Shown here one piece after another: positions 33,205-41,001 of a DNA stretch of 43,748 nucleotides; positions within the stretch are counted from its first letter, which is position 1, and each line of letters starts with the position of its first letter. This DNA comes from Capnocytophaga cynodegmi DSM 19736 (GTDB taxonomy: Bacteria; Bacteroidota; Bacteroidia; Flavobacteriales; Flavobacteriaceae). The notes under the pieces were generated by a model, which saw nothing but the letters and a program-made list of their open reading frames with translations, searched no databases and was not told the DNA's origin. The stretch lies in contig NZ_KB900705.1 in NCBI RefSeq assembly GCF_000379185.1, positions 47,507-91,254 on the forward strand, in the 5' to 3' direction. Made by a program: the position numbers and the translations under genes.

Positions 33205-35061
33205 CTAAAAGGGAAATAGCAAAGGTAGTACAAAAATCATTACAATTCCCATAATAATTTGCAAAGGAAGTCCTATTTTTACATAATCCATAAAGGTATA
33301 TCTTCCAGCAGACATTACTAACGCATTAGGAGGTGTGGAAAAAGGCGAAGCAAAACACATACTCGCACCCACCGCCACGGCAAACAAAAATGCTTGAGGA
33401 TTTAGCCCCAGCGAAACCGCCGATTGAAAAGCAATAGGAGCTAAAAGCACAGCGGTTGCGGTATTGCTGATAAACATTGTCATTAGCGAAGTTGTGAAGT
33501 AAATGCCCGCTAAAAGCACGTAAGGGCTATAATTACCCAGACTTCCTACTAAAGTTTTGGAAACTAAGTCTGAAACGCCTGTTTTTTCCAAAGCTAGAGC
33601 CATTGGCAACATTCCTGCAATCAGAACAACACTTTCCCAGTTGATGGTTTTATAAGCCGCTTCAGTATTGCGTAACGCTCCAGAGATAACCATCAAGAGC
33701 GATGCAATTAGAACAGCAGTGACGGGAGCTATAGGTATGAAATCGAACATCATAGCACAAATCATAGCAATCATAATAATTCCCGCAATGGGAGCTTTAT
33801 GAGTTAGCGTTACTTTGGAAGCCTCTGCCATTGGTTGTCCTAAAACTACTAACTGACTGCGTTCCGCATCAAGTTGGGCGATGTGTTCCCAAGTTCCTTG
33901 TACAAGCAGAATGTCACCAGAATGCATTTTTTCGTCTTTAAGATGTTGCAAAATGTAAGTGTTTTTGCGTTGTATTCCCAAAATATTCAAACCGAAGTGT
34001 TCTCGTAACTTGGAATCTTTTATAGGAAGATTTACCAATTTTGATGCTGGCATAATTAATACTTCAGCAATTCCTACTTCGTGAAAATCAAGAACATCTG
34101 TTTTCTTTTCTTCTGTTTGGTGTGTATCTAAAAGAAGTAAATTATTTTCAGAAACCATCGTTTGCACATTTTCAAATTCACCTCTTAGATAAAGTATATC
34201 ACCCTCATAAACAATGGTTTCAGCTCCGACCAATTCTTGATTACTGGTTTTAAAAAACGGGTTGTTAGATGTTGATTTTCTTCGTATTTCTAATACAGAA
34301 ATGTGGTATTTTTTGTGAATATCAATTTCTTTGATTGATTTTCCATCGAAAGGAGAGTTTTTATGAACCTGAACTCGGTACAGATTTTTTGAAAGTTGAT
34401 ATTCTCCTACCAAATCGTGTAGTGTTTTTCCGTTTTTTTTATTCTCATTGCTGGAATTCTCTTTTTTGGACGACAGAAGTTTGCTAAAGGGAATCAAAAA
34501 AAGTGTTCCCACCGCTAAACAAGTAATTCCTACGGGAGTGAATGAAAAAAAGGTAAGTTTTGGAAAGCCTTCCTTTACAAGTACTTCATCAATAACTAAG
34601 TTGGGTGGCGTACCAATGAGTGTCATCATTCCTCCCATACTACTTGCAAAAGCCATAGGCATAAGTAATCGGCTTGTGTTAATATTGGAACTCATCGCCA
34701 TACTAACTACAATAGGAAGCATCAGAGCGACCGTTCCAGTATTGCTTACAAAAGCTCCAATGAACGAAGTAACAAGCATTATTAATATCAATAGTTTTAT
34801 TTCGCTGTTTCCTGCCAATCGGAGAATTTTGCTACTAATCATTTTTGCAAGTCCTGTTTGGAATATAGCTCCTCCCACAACAAACAAGCCTATCATCATA
34901 ATAACCACCGAATTGGAAAATCCAGAAAGGGCTTCTTCAGGGGTGAGAATGCCAAAAACTACCAACAAAACCAAAGAACAGAGAGCCACCAAGTCCGAAC
35001 GAACCTTTCCACTCATAAAAAAAATGGCTGAAACTAAAAGAATAGCTATTGTGATGTACAT
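33205..35061 (-). CDS. SLC13/DASS-family transporter with two RCK_C (TrkA-C) domains
   Basis: A 618-residue inner-membrane protein. The N-terminal half has about six helices with the SNTGTVALMLPIVVSMAMSS motif. A cytoplasmic insert (about 210-420) holds two RCK_C/TrkA-C-like ligand-binding domains, seen as YRVQVHKNSPFDGKSIKEID and VLIMPASKLVNLPIKDSKLR. The C-terminal half has further helices and FISNTATAVLLAPIAFQSAV, the symmetrical repeat of the first motif. This is the layout of sulfate, dicarboxylate or similar anion permeases; the substrate is unknown. It lies 33 bp upstream of bcp on the same strand. Confidence 0.88.
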   Translation of the reverse strand: MYITIAILLVSAIFFMSGKVRSDLVALCSLVLLVVFGILTPEEALSGFSNSVVIMMIGLFVVGGAIFQTGLAKMISSKILRLAGNSEIKLLILIMLVTSFIGAFVSNTGTVALMLPIVVSMAMSSNINTSRLLMPMAFASSMGGMMTLIGTPPNLVIDEVLVKEGFPKLTFFSFTPVGITCLAVGTLFLIPFSKLLSSKKENSSNENKKNGKTLHDLVGEYQLSKNLYRVQVHKNSPFDGKSIKEIDIHKKYHISVLEIRRKSTSNNPFFKTSNQELVGAETIVYEGDILYLRGEFENVQTMVSENNLLLLDTHQTEEKKTDVLDFHEVGIAEVLIMPASKLVNLPIKDSKLREHFGLNILGIQRKNTYILQHLKDEKMHSGDILLVQGTWEHIAQLDAERSQLVVLGQPMAEASKVTLTHKAPIAGIIMIAMICAMMFDFIPIAPVTAVLIASLLMVISGALRNTEAAYKTINWESVVLIAGMLPMALALEKTGVSDLVSKTLVGSLGNYSPYVLLAGIYFTTSLMTMFISNTATAVLLAPIAFQSAVSLGLNPQAFLFAVAVGASMCFASPFSTPPNALVMSAGRYTFMDYVKIGLPLQIIMGIVMIFVLPLLFPF

Positions 35062-35186
35062 AGGAAAAATATTAAATGAAGAAAATATATTTTGTAAATA
35101 TGAAAATTATCTATTATCATAATTATCAATACGCCAAATATTTGTTTGCCCAAAAATATAGAAAAAAAGTAATATATCATAATTTT

Positions 35187-35219
35187 TTGAGCTTATTTCT
35201 ACTCATTTTCATATCTTTG
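35187..35219 (+). promoter_or_regulatory. Promoter of the phosphoribosyltransferase gene
   Basis: TTG (35187-35189), 22 bp, TATCTTTG (35212-35219) match the consensus, 16 bp before the ATG at 35236. Confidence 0.55.
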
Positions 35220-35235
35220 AGCCGAAATAATTGAT

Positions 35236-35733
35236 ATGAATATGATACCAATACTAAATCACAAAGATATTCAACATAAAATCAGACGAATAGCATATCA
35301 AATTTACGAAACAAATTTGAATGAAAAGCAGATTATTTTGGCAGGTATTCAGGGAAATGGCTATATTTTCGCTGAAAAGTTGAAAGTTGTATTGTCTGAA
35401 ATAAGTCCCATTGAAGTAATTTTGTGTAAAGTTACTATGAATAAGAAAAATCCTTTGGAGGGAATTACAACATCTATTAAATCAGATGATTATCAAAATA
35501 AAGTAGTTGTTTTGGTAGATGATGTTTTGAATTCAGGATTGACGTTAATTTACGGGGTAAAACACTTTTTGGAAGTTCCTCTAAAAAAATTGACAACGGC
35601 AGTTTTAGTAAATCGAAATCATAAAAATTATCCAATTAAAGCTGATTTTAAAGGAATTTCATTGTCTACTTCTTTGCAAGAACACGTATCAGTTGATTTT
35701 AGCGAAGGAAATTATATAGCATACTTACGATAA
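35236..35733 (+). CDS. PyrR-like phosphoribosyltransferase
   Basis: A 165-residue type I phosphoribosyltransferase-fold protein. The PRPP loop is VVLVDDVLNSGLT (residues 91-103) with the two adjacent acidic residues. ILAGIQGNGYIFAEKL is the pyrophosphate-loop region. It most resembles the PyrR/uracil phosphoribosyltransferase subgroup (HKNYPIKADFKG near the C-terminus). It is not beside pyrimidine genes, so its substrate or regulatory role is open. It is monocistronic, with a good promoter. ATG 35242 is an alternative start two codons on. Confidence 0.82.
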   Translation: MNMIPILNHKDIQHKIRRIAYQIYETNLNEKQIILAGIQGNGYIFAEKLKVVLSEISPIEVILCKVTMNKKNPLEGITTSIKSDDYQNKVVVLVDDVLNSGLTLIYGVKHFLEVPLKKLTTAVLVNRNHKNYPIKADFKGISLSTSLQEHVSVDFSEGNYIAYLR

Positions 35734-35857
35734 AATTTACTAAACATTTTTCATTTAGAAGAAATATAGAAGAAACTGCCATATTGACATAAATAAACAA
35801 AGTGGCATACTTTTATCTATAATTGTAGTGTCTTTTTGTTAAAAAAATAAATTTGAT

Positions 35858-36406
35858 ATGAATACGAAAAAAAATACTAAGGAAGAACCGATGCCTAACG
35901 AAGATATTAATAAAGAAGAAGTTACTCCAGAAACAAACTCTGAAACGAATGCTGAGATAGCTCAAGTGGATTTGAATGAGGAACTTTTAAAAGAAAAAGA
36001 TAAGTTTTTGCGTCTGTTTGCGGAGTTTGAAAACTATAAAAAACGCACAAATAAAGAACGTTTGGAATTATTCAAAACTGCAGGTCAAGACATATTGTCA
36101 GCAATGTTGCCAATTATAGACGATTTTGACAGAGCTTTAGTGGAGATTACAAAATCTGAAAATGATGAATTGTTCAAGGGTGTTGAGCTTATTTATAATA
36201 AGTTAATTAATACTTTGAAATCTAAAGGGTTGGAAAAAGTAGAGGTGGCTCCAAATGACACTTTTGATAGTGAAATACACGAGGCTATAACGCAAATCCC
36301 TGCTCCTTCAGAAGATTTGAAGGGTAAAATTGTTGATGTTGTAGAAAAGGGCTATAAATTAGGAGATAAAATTATTCGTTATCCAAAAGTTGTTGTAGGA
36401 CAATAA
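35858..36406 (+). CDS. grpE: Nucleotide exchange factor GrpE
   Basis: Releases ADP from the chaperone DnaK. The protein has 182 residues. Residues 1-45 are acidic and disordered. The coiled-coil segment KFLRLFAEFENYKKRTNKER leads to LPIIDDFDRAL, and the C-terminal wing has AITQIPAPSEDLKGKIVDVV and the typical KGYKLGDKIIRYPKVVVGQ ending. The stop is 14 bp before the dnaJ ATG, forming a grpE-dnaJ heat-shock operon. dnaK is not in the window. No CIRCE element was seen upstream. Confidence 0.96.
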   Translation: MNTKKNTKEEPMPNEDINKEEVTPETNSETNAEIAQVDLNEELLKEKDKFLRLFAEFENYKKRTNKERLELFKTAGQDILSAMLPIIDDFDRALVEITKSENDELFKGVELIYNKLINTLKSKGLEKVEVAPNDTFDSEIHEAITQIPAPSEDLKGKIVDVVEKGYKLGDKIIRYPKVVVGQ

Positions 36407-36420
36407 TTTAGTTGAATTCA

Positions 36421-37536
36421 ATGAAAAAAGATTATTACGAAATATTAGAAGTTTCGAAAAGTGCAACAGCTGCTGAAATAAAGAAAGCATATCGAAAACA
36501 AGCCATTAAATATCACCCTGATAAAAATCCAGGCGACAAACAAGCTGAAGAAAACTTTAAATTGGCTGCAGAGGCGTATGAAGTGCTAAGTGATGAAAAC
36601 AAACGAGCTCAGTACGATCGTTTTGGTCACGCAGCTTTTGATAACGGAGGAGCTGGTTATCATTCAACAATGGATGATATATTTAGTCACTTTGGTGATA
36701 TTTTTGGAGGGCGTTTTTCAGGATTTGGCGGTTTTGGTGGCTTTGGCGGAGGCACACAACAAGTTCGTCTTCGAGGAGAAAACCTCAGAGTTCGCTTAAA
36801 AGTTTCTTTAGAAGATATTGTAAAAGGTACAGAGAAGAAAATAAAAGTAAAGAGAAAAGTTCAGGCTGAGGGAGTTACTTATAAAACTTGTACTACTTGT
36901 AACGGTACGGGACAGATAGTTCGTCAAGTAAATACAATGCTTGGAATGATGCAAACAGCAAGTACTTGTTCTTCTTGTTCTGGAAGTGGTCAAATTATTG
37001 ATAATCGTCCATCAGATGCGGATAGTCAAGGATTGAAACTGGTTGAAGAAACTATTTCTGTTAAAATTCCTGCTGGAGTAATGGAAGGTGTTCAATTGAA
37101 GGTTAGTGGTAAAGGAAATGATGCTCCTGGAAAAAATGGTATCGCGGGGGATTTATTGGTCGTAATTGAAGAACAAGAGCACGAAACCTTAAAACGAGAA
37201 GGAGAGAATTTACACTATGACTTGTATATCAGTTTTTCAGAAGCCATACTTGGAGCCTCAAAAGAGATTGAAACTGTAACAGGAAAAGTACGTATTAAAT
37301 TAGAAGAAGGAATACAATCGGGAAAAATTCTTCGTCTGAAAGGAAAGGGAATACCAAGCCTAAATGGTTATGGAACAGGTGATTTAATTGTTCACGTAAA
37401 TGTCTGGACTCCGAAAAATCTTTCAGAAAAACAAAAAGAATTTTTCAGAGAAATGCTAAACGACAAAGGATTTACGCCTCAACCTGAAAAGTCGGACAAA
37501 TCTTTCTTTGAAAAAGTTAAGGAAATGTTTTCATAG
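36421..37536 (+). CDS. dnaJ: Chaperone DnaJ with a halved zinc domain
   Basis: DnaK co-chaperone of 371 residues. The J domain (1-70) has the HPD motif at 32-34. A Gly/Phe-rich linker follows (about 73-112, [10 protein letters not shown]). The zinc region has only two CxxCxGxG repeats, CTTCNGTG (157-164) and CSSCSGSG (183-190), instead of the canonical four, so it can bind one zinc. The C-terminal substrate-binding domains are complete ([20 protein letters not shown]). The start is ATG 36421; an in-frame TTG upstream at 36412 is less likely. It is the second gene of the grpE-dnaJ operon, with a terminator downstream. Confidence 0.95.
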   Translation: MKKDYYEILEVSKSATAAEIKKAYRKQAIKYHPDKNPGDKQAEENFKLAAEAYEVLSDENKRAQYDRFGHAAFDNGGAGYHSTMDDIFSHFGDIFGGRFSGFGGFGGFGGGTQQVRLRGENLRVRLKVSLEDIVKGTEKKIKVKRKVQAEGVTYKTCTTCNGTGQIVRQVNTMLGMMQTASTCSSCSGSGQIIDNRPSDADSQGLKLVEETISVKIPAGVMEGVQLKVSGKGNDAPGKNGIAGDLLVVIEEQEHETLKREGENLHYDLYISFSEAILGASKEIETVTGKVRIKLEEGIQSGKILRLKGKGIPSLNGYGTGDLIVHVNVWTPKNLSEKQKEFFREMLNDKGFTPQPEKSDKSFFEKVKEMFS

Positions 37537-37563
37537 TAATAAATAATTTAAAATTTGTGTTAG

Positions 37564-37617
37564 AATAAAGTTGGAAGAGCAGTACAAAACTACTGAACTT
37601 TCAGCTTTATTTTTTTG
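37564..37617 (+). terminator. Terminator of grpE-dnaJ
   Basis: AATAAAG (37564-37570) pairs with CTTTATT (37605-37611), with an inner hairpin CAGTA/TACTG, and a T run to 37617. Confidence 0.6.
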
Positions 37618-37645
37618 TATCTGTGCATATACAAAAATAAATTCT

Positions 37646-37653
37646 TACTTTTG
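37646..37653 (+). promoter_or_regulatory. -7 box of the M48 protease gene
   Basis: TACTTTTG matches TAnnTTTG, 15 bp before ATG 37669, and supports that start over one further upstream. Confidence 0.45.
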
Positions 37654-37668
37654 CAAAAAAAGAAAGTT

Positions 37669-38472
37669 ATGAGAAGAATTAGTCTGATTATTATTTTTTT
37701 AGTGGTTTTCTCTTGTAAGACAAATCCATTTACGGGAAAAAATACTTTGAATTTTAAATCCAATAGTACGTTGTTTCCTATGGCTTTTACTCAATATTCT
37801 ACTTTTCTGAAGGAAAATGAGGTTGTTATGGGAACTTCAGAAGCCGAAATGGTTAAGCGAGTAGGGCAACGAATTGCCAAAGCAGCACAGATGTGGGCAG
37901 AAGCAATTGGTCATAAGGATTATTTGAAGGATTATAAATGGGAATATAACTTGGTACACGACAAACAAGCCAATGCGTGGTGTATGCCTGGCGGAAAGAT
38001 TGTAGTTTACACAGGAATTCTTCCCATTACCAAGAGCGAGGAAGGCTTGGCGGTTGTTATGGGACACGAAGTAGCTCACGCACTGCTCGATCACGGAGCC
38101 CAACGAATGAGTGCAAGTGACATACAGATGCTCGGAGCCCTCGTAGGCAATGTGGCTCTTCACGACAGCAAATATAAAGACACATTCAACGCAGCATACG
38201 CACCAGCAACGCAAATATTAGGAATGTTGCCTTATAGTCGTTCGCACGAAACCGAAGCCGATGAAATAGGAATTCAACTTATGGCAATTGCAGGGTATAA
38301 TCCTGAAGAAGCACCTAAGTTATGGGAAAGAATGCAAGCAAATAGCTCAGGGCAGTCTCTCGAAATATTAAGTACACACCCTTCCAATGCTTCGAGGATA
38401 GCAAATCTTAAAAATTGGGTTCCTAAAGCGAAATCAGAAGCAGCAAAATATGGAATAACAACCTTTAAATAA
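37669..38472 (+). CDS. M48-family zinc metalloprotease lipoprotein
   Basis: A periplasmic or outer-membrane anchored protease of 267 residues from ATG 37669. The lipobox VVFSC has Cys16. The zinc motif is His133-Glu134-x-x-His137 (VVMGHEVAHALLDHG) and the third-ligand region is SRSHETEADEIG (Glu194). The family (Oma1/LoiP/BepA-like) does protein quality control in the envelope. The layout is a single catalytic domain without TPRs, like LoiP/YcaL. It has its own -7 box just after the dnaJ terminator. A large inverted repeat lies behind it. Confidence 0.92.
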   Translation: MRRISLIIIFLVVFSCKTNPFTGKNTLNFKSNSTLFPMAFTQYSTFLKENEVVMGTSEAEMVKRVGQRIAKAAQMWAEAIGHKDYLKDYKWEYNLVHDKQANAWCMPGGKIVVYTGILPITKSEEGLAVVMGHEVAHALLDHGAQRMSASDIQMLGALVGNVALHDSKYKDTFNAAYAPATQILGMLPYSRSHETEADEIGIQLMAIAGYNPEEAPKLWERMQANSSGQSLEILSTHPSNASRIANLKNWVPKAKSEAAKYGITTFK

Positions 38473-38500
38473 GGAACATTTCATCAAAAAAAATATAGTT

Positions 38501-38569
38501 CTGCATTCTTTAAAAAAGAAGTACAAAACAATATTGTGAGTACAAATAATTCTTTTTTAAGGAATGCAG
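38501..38569. repeat. 20-bp inverted repeat between the M48 and nth genes
   Basis: Arms at 38501-38520 (starts CTGCATTCTT) and 38550-38569 (ends GGAATGCAG) pair over 20 bp with one mismatch (a G-T wobble in RNA), enclosing a 29-nt loop with its own small palindrome ACAATATTGT. It could be the terminator of the M48 gene with an unusually long stem, a processed RNA hairpin, or a small mobile palindrome. Confidence 0.75.
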
Positions 38570-38597
38570 ATAAACGTTAAAGAGGAAGCATATAAAT

Positions 38598-39239
38598 ATG
38601 AAAAAATCCGAAAAAGTAGCCTTCGTCATCGATACGTTGGAGGAAATATACCCCAAAGTAGACGTCCCACTCGACCATAAAGACCCATACACCTTATTAA
38701 TTGCCGTACTCCTTTCTGCACAAAGCACAGATGCTCGTGTAAATCAAATAACGCCTTTACTTTTTGCAAAAGCGGATAATCCGTACGATATGGTAAAGCT
38801 ATCTGTTGAAGAAATTCGTGAAATCATCAAACCAGTAGGGCTTTCTCCAGCCAAGTCAAAAGGAATTTATGAATTGTCACATATTTTGATTGAAAAACAT
38901 AATGGAGAAGTCCCTCAGAGCTTTGAATATTTAGAAGAACTTCCGGCAGTCGGACATAAAACGGCAAGTGTAGTGATGTCACAAGCCTTTGGCGTTCCTG
39001 CGTTTCCAGTAGATACGCACATTCATCGATTAATGTACCGATGGGGACTATCAAATGGGAAGAATGTGACCCAAACAGAGAAAGATGCTAAGCGTTTGTT
39101 TCCAGAGGAAAAGTGGAATAAGCTCCATATTCAGATTATTTTATACGGAAGGGAGTATAGTCCTGCTCGTGGGTGGAATATTGAAAAAGATATTATTACA
39201 AAAACTATTGGTAGAAAGTCAGTTATTAATTCTATCTAA
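38598..39239 (+). CDS. nth: Endonuclease III without the iron-sulfur cluster
   Basis: Bifunctional DNA glycosylase/AP lyase for oxidised pyrimidines, 213 residues. The helix-hairpin-helix is LEELPAVGHKTASVV with catalytic Lys121, and catalytic Asp139 lies in FPVDTHIHR. The C-terminal C-x6-C-x2-C-x5-C loop that holds the 4Fe-4S cluster in most family members is absent; instead the chain reads YGREYSPARGWNIEKDIITK and ends at residue 213. The reading frame is intact. It is codirectional with the M48 gene, with the 20-bp inverted repeat between them. Confidence 0.93.
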   Translation: MKKSEKVAFVIDTLEEIYPKVDVPLDHKDPYTLLIAVLLSAQSTDARVNQITPLLFAKADNPYDMVKLSVEEIREIIKPVGLSPAKSKGIYELSHILIEKHNGEVPQSFEYLEELPAVGHKTASVVMSQAFGVPAFPVDTHIHRLMYRWGLSNGKNVTQTEKDAKRLFPEEKWNKLHIQIILYGREYSPARGWNIEKDIITKTIGRKSVINSI

Positions 39240-39710
39240 TAAAAATATTTTTTGATAAAGTAAAAGATAATATAACAACTGATAAAAATTATATATCAAT
39301 ATAAAAAAATCAAAAAACAAATAGGGGCTTTAGAAGAGTAATCAGTAATTATTAAAATCATTGAATAAAAAATAAAAAATCAACTATATTTATTTAAAAT
39401 GTAATTAGGGGCTTTGTTAGAGAAAGATTAAAAGATATAAAAACAAGTGTGAGCAATCAAAAAACAAGTGCTATTCATTTAAAGTGATTAATGAAAATTT
39501 AATAATCGTGTTGTATTTTTGAGAATGTAATATATAAAAATCTAAATTCAAGAATTTATAATATAAAAACAATACGTATAAGTTCAATTTATAGAATTAA
39601 AATATAAGTTGAATTGTATTAAACGATATTACAATAGATATAACATTAAAAATCATAGAGAAAAAATAAAAGATATTTATAAAAATATAGGTAACTAACA
39701 ATCAATAATT
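39240..39710. other. AT-rich 471-bp leader region before bioA with short direct repeats
   Basis: It contains TAGGGGCTTT twice (39322-39331 and 39406-39415, 84 bp apart) and AAAACAAGTG twice (39440-39449 and 39461-39470, 21 bp apart). A -7 box candidate TATTTTTG lies at 39514-39521, which would leave a 180-nt untranslated leader. No ORF or recognised riboswitch is present. Confidence 0.6.
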
Positions 39711-40988
39711 ATGAAGTTACAAGAAAGAGATGAAAAACATCTATGGCATCCTTATACGCAACATCAAACAGCTTCTAAGCCTTTAGGAATTGTCAAAGGG
39801 AAAGATGCTTTGCTTTGGGACGAGGATGGAAAAGAGTATATTGATGCCATTTCAAGCTGGTGGGTGAACCCTTTTGGGCATAGTAATGAACGTTTGGCAC
39901 AAGCGGTGTACAAACAATTAACACAACTGGAACACGTACTTTTCGGGGGATTTACACACGAACCTGCGGTACTCTTGGCGGAGAAACTCATCTCCATTTT
40001 ACCTTCCAATCAACGGAAAATATTCTTCTCGGACAATGGTTCTACTGCAGTGGAAGTCGCAATAAAGATGGCGATACAGTATTTTTTTAATAAGGGAGAC
40101 CAAAGAAATGTAATAGTGGCATTCGAAAATGCTTTTCACGGCGATACTTTTGGGGCGATGGCTGCTTCTGGGATAACATTCTTCACGGAATCGTTCAAGG
40201 GACAGCTTCTGGAAGTAGTGAGGATTCCTATTCCAGAGGAGGGGAAGGAGTACTTGTCTGAAAACAAGTTGAAAGAAGCCATAAGAGAGCATAAAGTAGC
40301 CGCTTTCATCTTTGAGCCATTGGTTCAAGGGGCTGCGGGAATGAAAATCTACTCTGAAAAAGCCTTAGACAATCTGATAAATATAGCCAAAAGCGAAGGA
40401 ATACTCACCATCGCTGATGAAGTGATGACTGGGTTTGGTAGAACGGGGAAAACATTCGCTTGTGATTATTTAAGCGAACAACCAGATATCATCTGCCTTT
40501 CAAAAGCATTAACTGGAGGGACAATTCCGTTGGCAGTAACCTCTGCAACTCAGGAAATCTTCGATGCTTTTTATGATGAAGACGTGAATAAGGCTTTATT
40601 CCACGGGCATACTTATATGGGAAATCCTACAGGATGTGCCGTAGCCTTGGGAGCAATCCAAATCCTACAAACAAATGAAACCCAACAAAACATAAAACGT
40701 ATTGAGGAACACCATAAGAGTTTCGTACAAAGGTTAAAAGACAATCCGAAGGTTGAAAATCCTCGTACTCTGGGCGTTATTTTAGCTTTTGAAGTTAAAA
40801 CAACAGGAAATACGTCGTATTATGGAAGTATACGCAATCAATTATATGAATTTTTCATCAATAAAGGTATAATCCTGCGTCCGGTTGGTAATACGATTTA
40901 CATACTTCCTCCATATATCATTACAAATGCACAATTGCAACACATTTATAACGTGATTGAAGAAGCAATTGAGGAAGTTACGACATAA
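39711..40988 (+). CDS. bioA: Adenosylmethionine-8-amino-7-oxononanoate aminotransferase
   Basis: PLP-dependent aminotransferase that makes 7,8-diaminopelargonic acid in biotin synthesis, using SAM as amino donor. It has 425 residues. The substrate start is HLWHPYTQH. The pyridoxal sites are FFSDNGSTAVEVAIKMA, HGDTFGAMAASG and ADEVMTGFGRTGK, with the Schiff-base lysine in LSKALTGGT. No other bio gene is in the window. The GH109-like gene starts 13 bp after its stop, so the two share a transcript although their roles seem unrelated. Confidence 0.95.
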   Translation: MKLQERDEKHLWHPYTQHQTASKPLGIVKGKDALLWDEDGKEYIDAISSWWVNPFGHSNERLAQAVYKQLTQLEHVLFGGFTHEPAVLLAEKLISILPSNQRKIFFSDNGSTAVEVAIKMAIQYFFNKGDQRNVIVAFENAFHGDTFGAMAASGITFFTESFKGQLLEVVRIPIPEEGKEYLSENKLKEAIREHKVAAFIFEPLVQGAAGMKIYSEKALDNLINIAKSEGILTIADEVMTGFGRTGKTFACDYLSEQPDIICLSKALTGGTIPLAVTSATQEIFDAFYDEDVNKALFHGHTYMGNPTGCAVALGAIQILQTNETQQNIKRIEEHHKSFVQRLKDNPKVENPRTLGVILAFEVKTTGNTSYYGSIRNQLYEFFINKGIILRPVGNTIYILPPYIITNAQLQHIYNVIEEAIEEVTT

Positions 40989-41001
40989 AAATAGTTCGAG
41001 A

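Noticed and set aside
34448-35122. 224-codon open frame on the plus strand
   Set aside because: It is antisense to the SLC13 transporter gene, has no recognisable domain, and mirrors that gene's codon pattern.
35837-35855. TTG...TAAATTTG as the grpE promoter
   Set aside because: The box ends 2 bp before the ATG and the spacer is only 8 bp, so it cannot produce a usable transcript.
39240-39300. Endonuclease III truncated by a frameshift that hides the Fe-S loop
   Set aside because: Sequence after the stop is AT-only and encodes no cysteine cluster in any frame; the last residues (ITKTIGRKSVI) look like a natural end.
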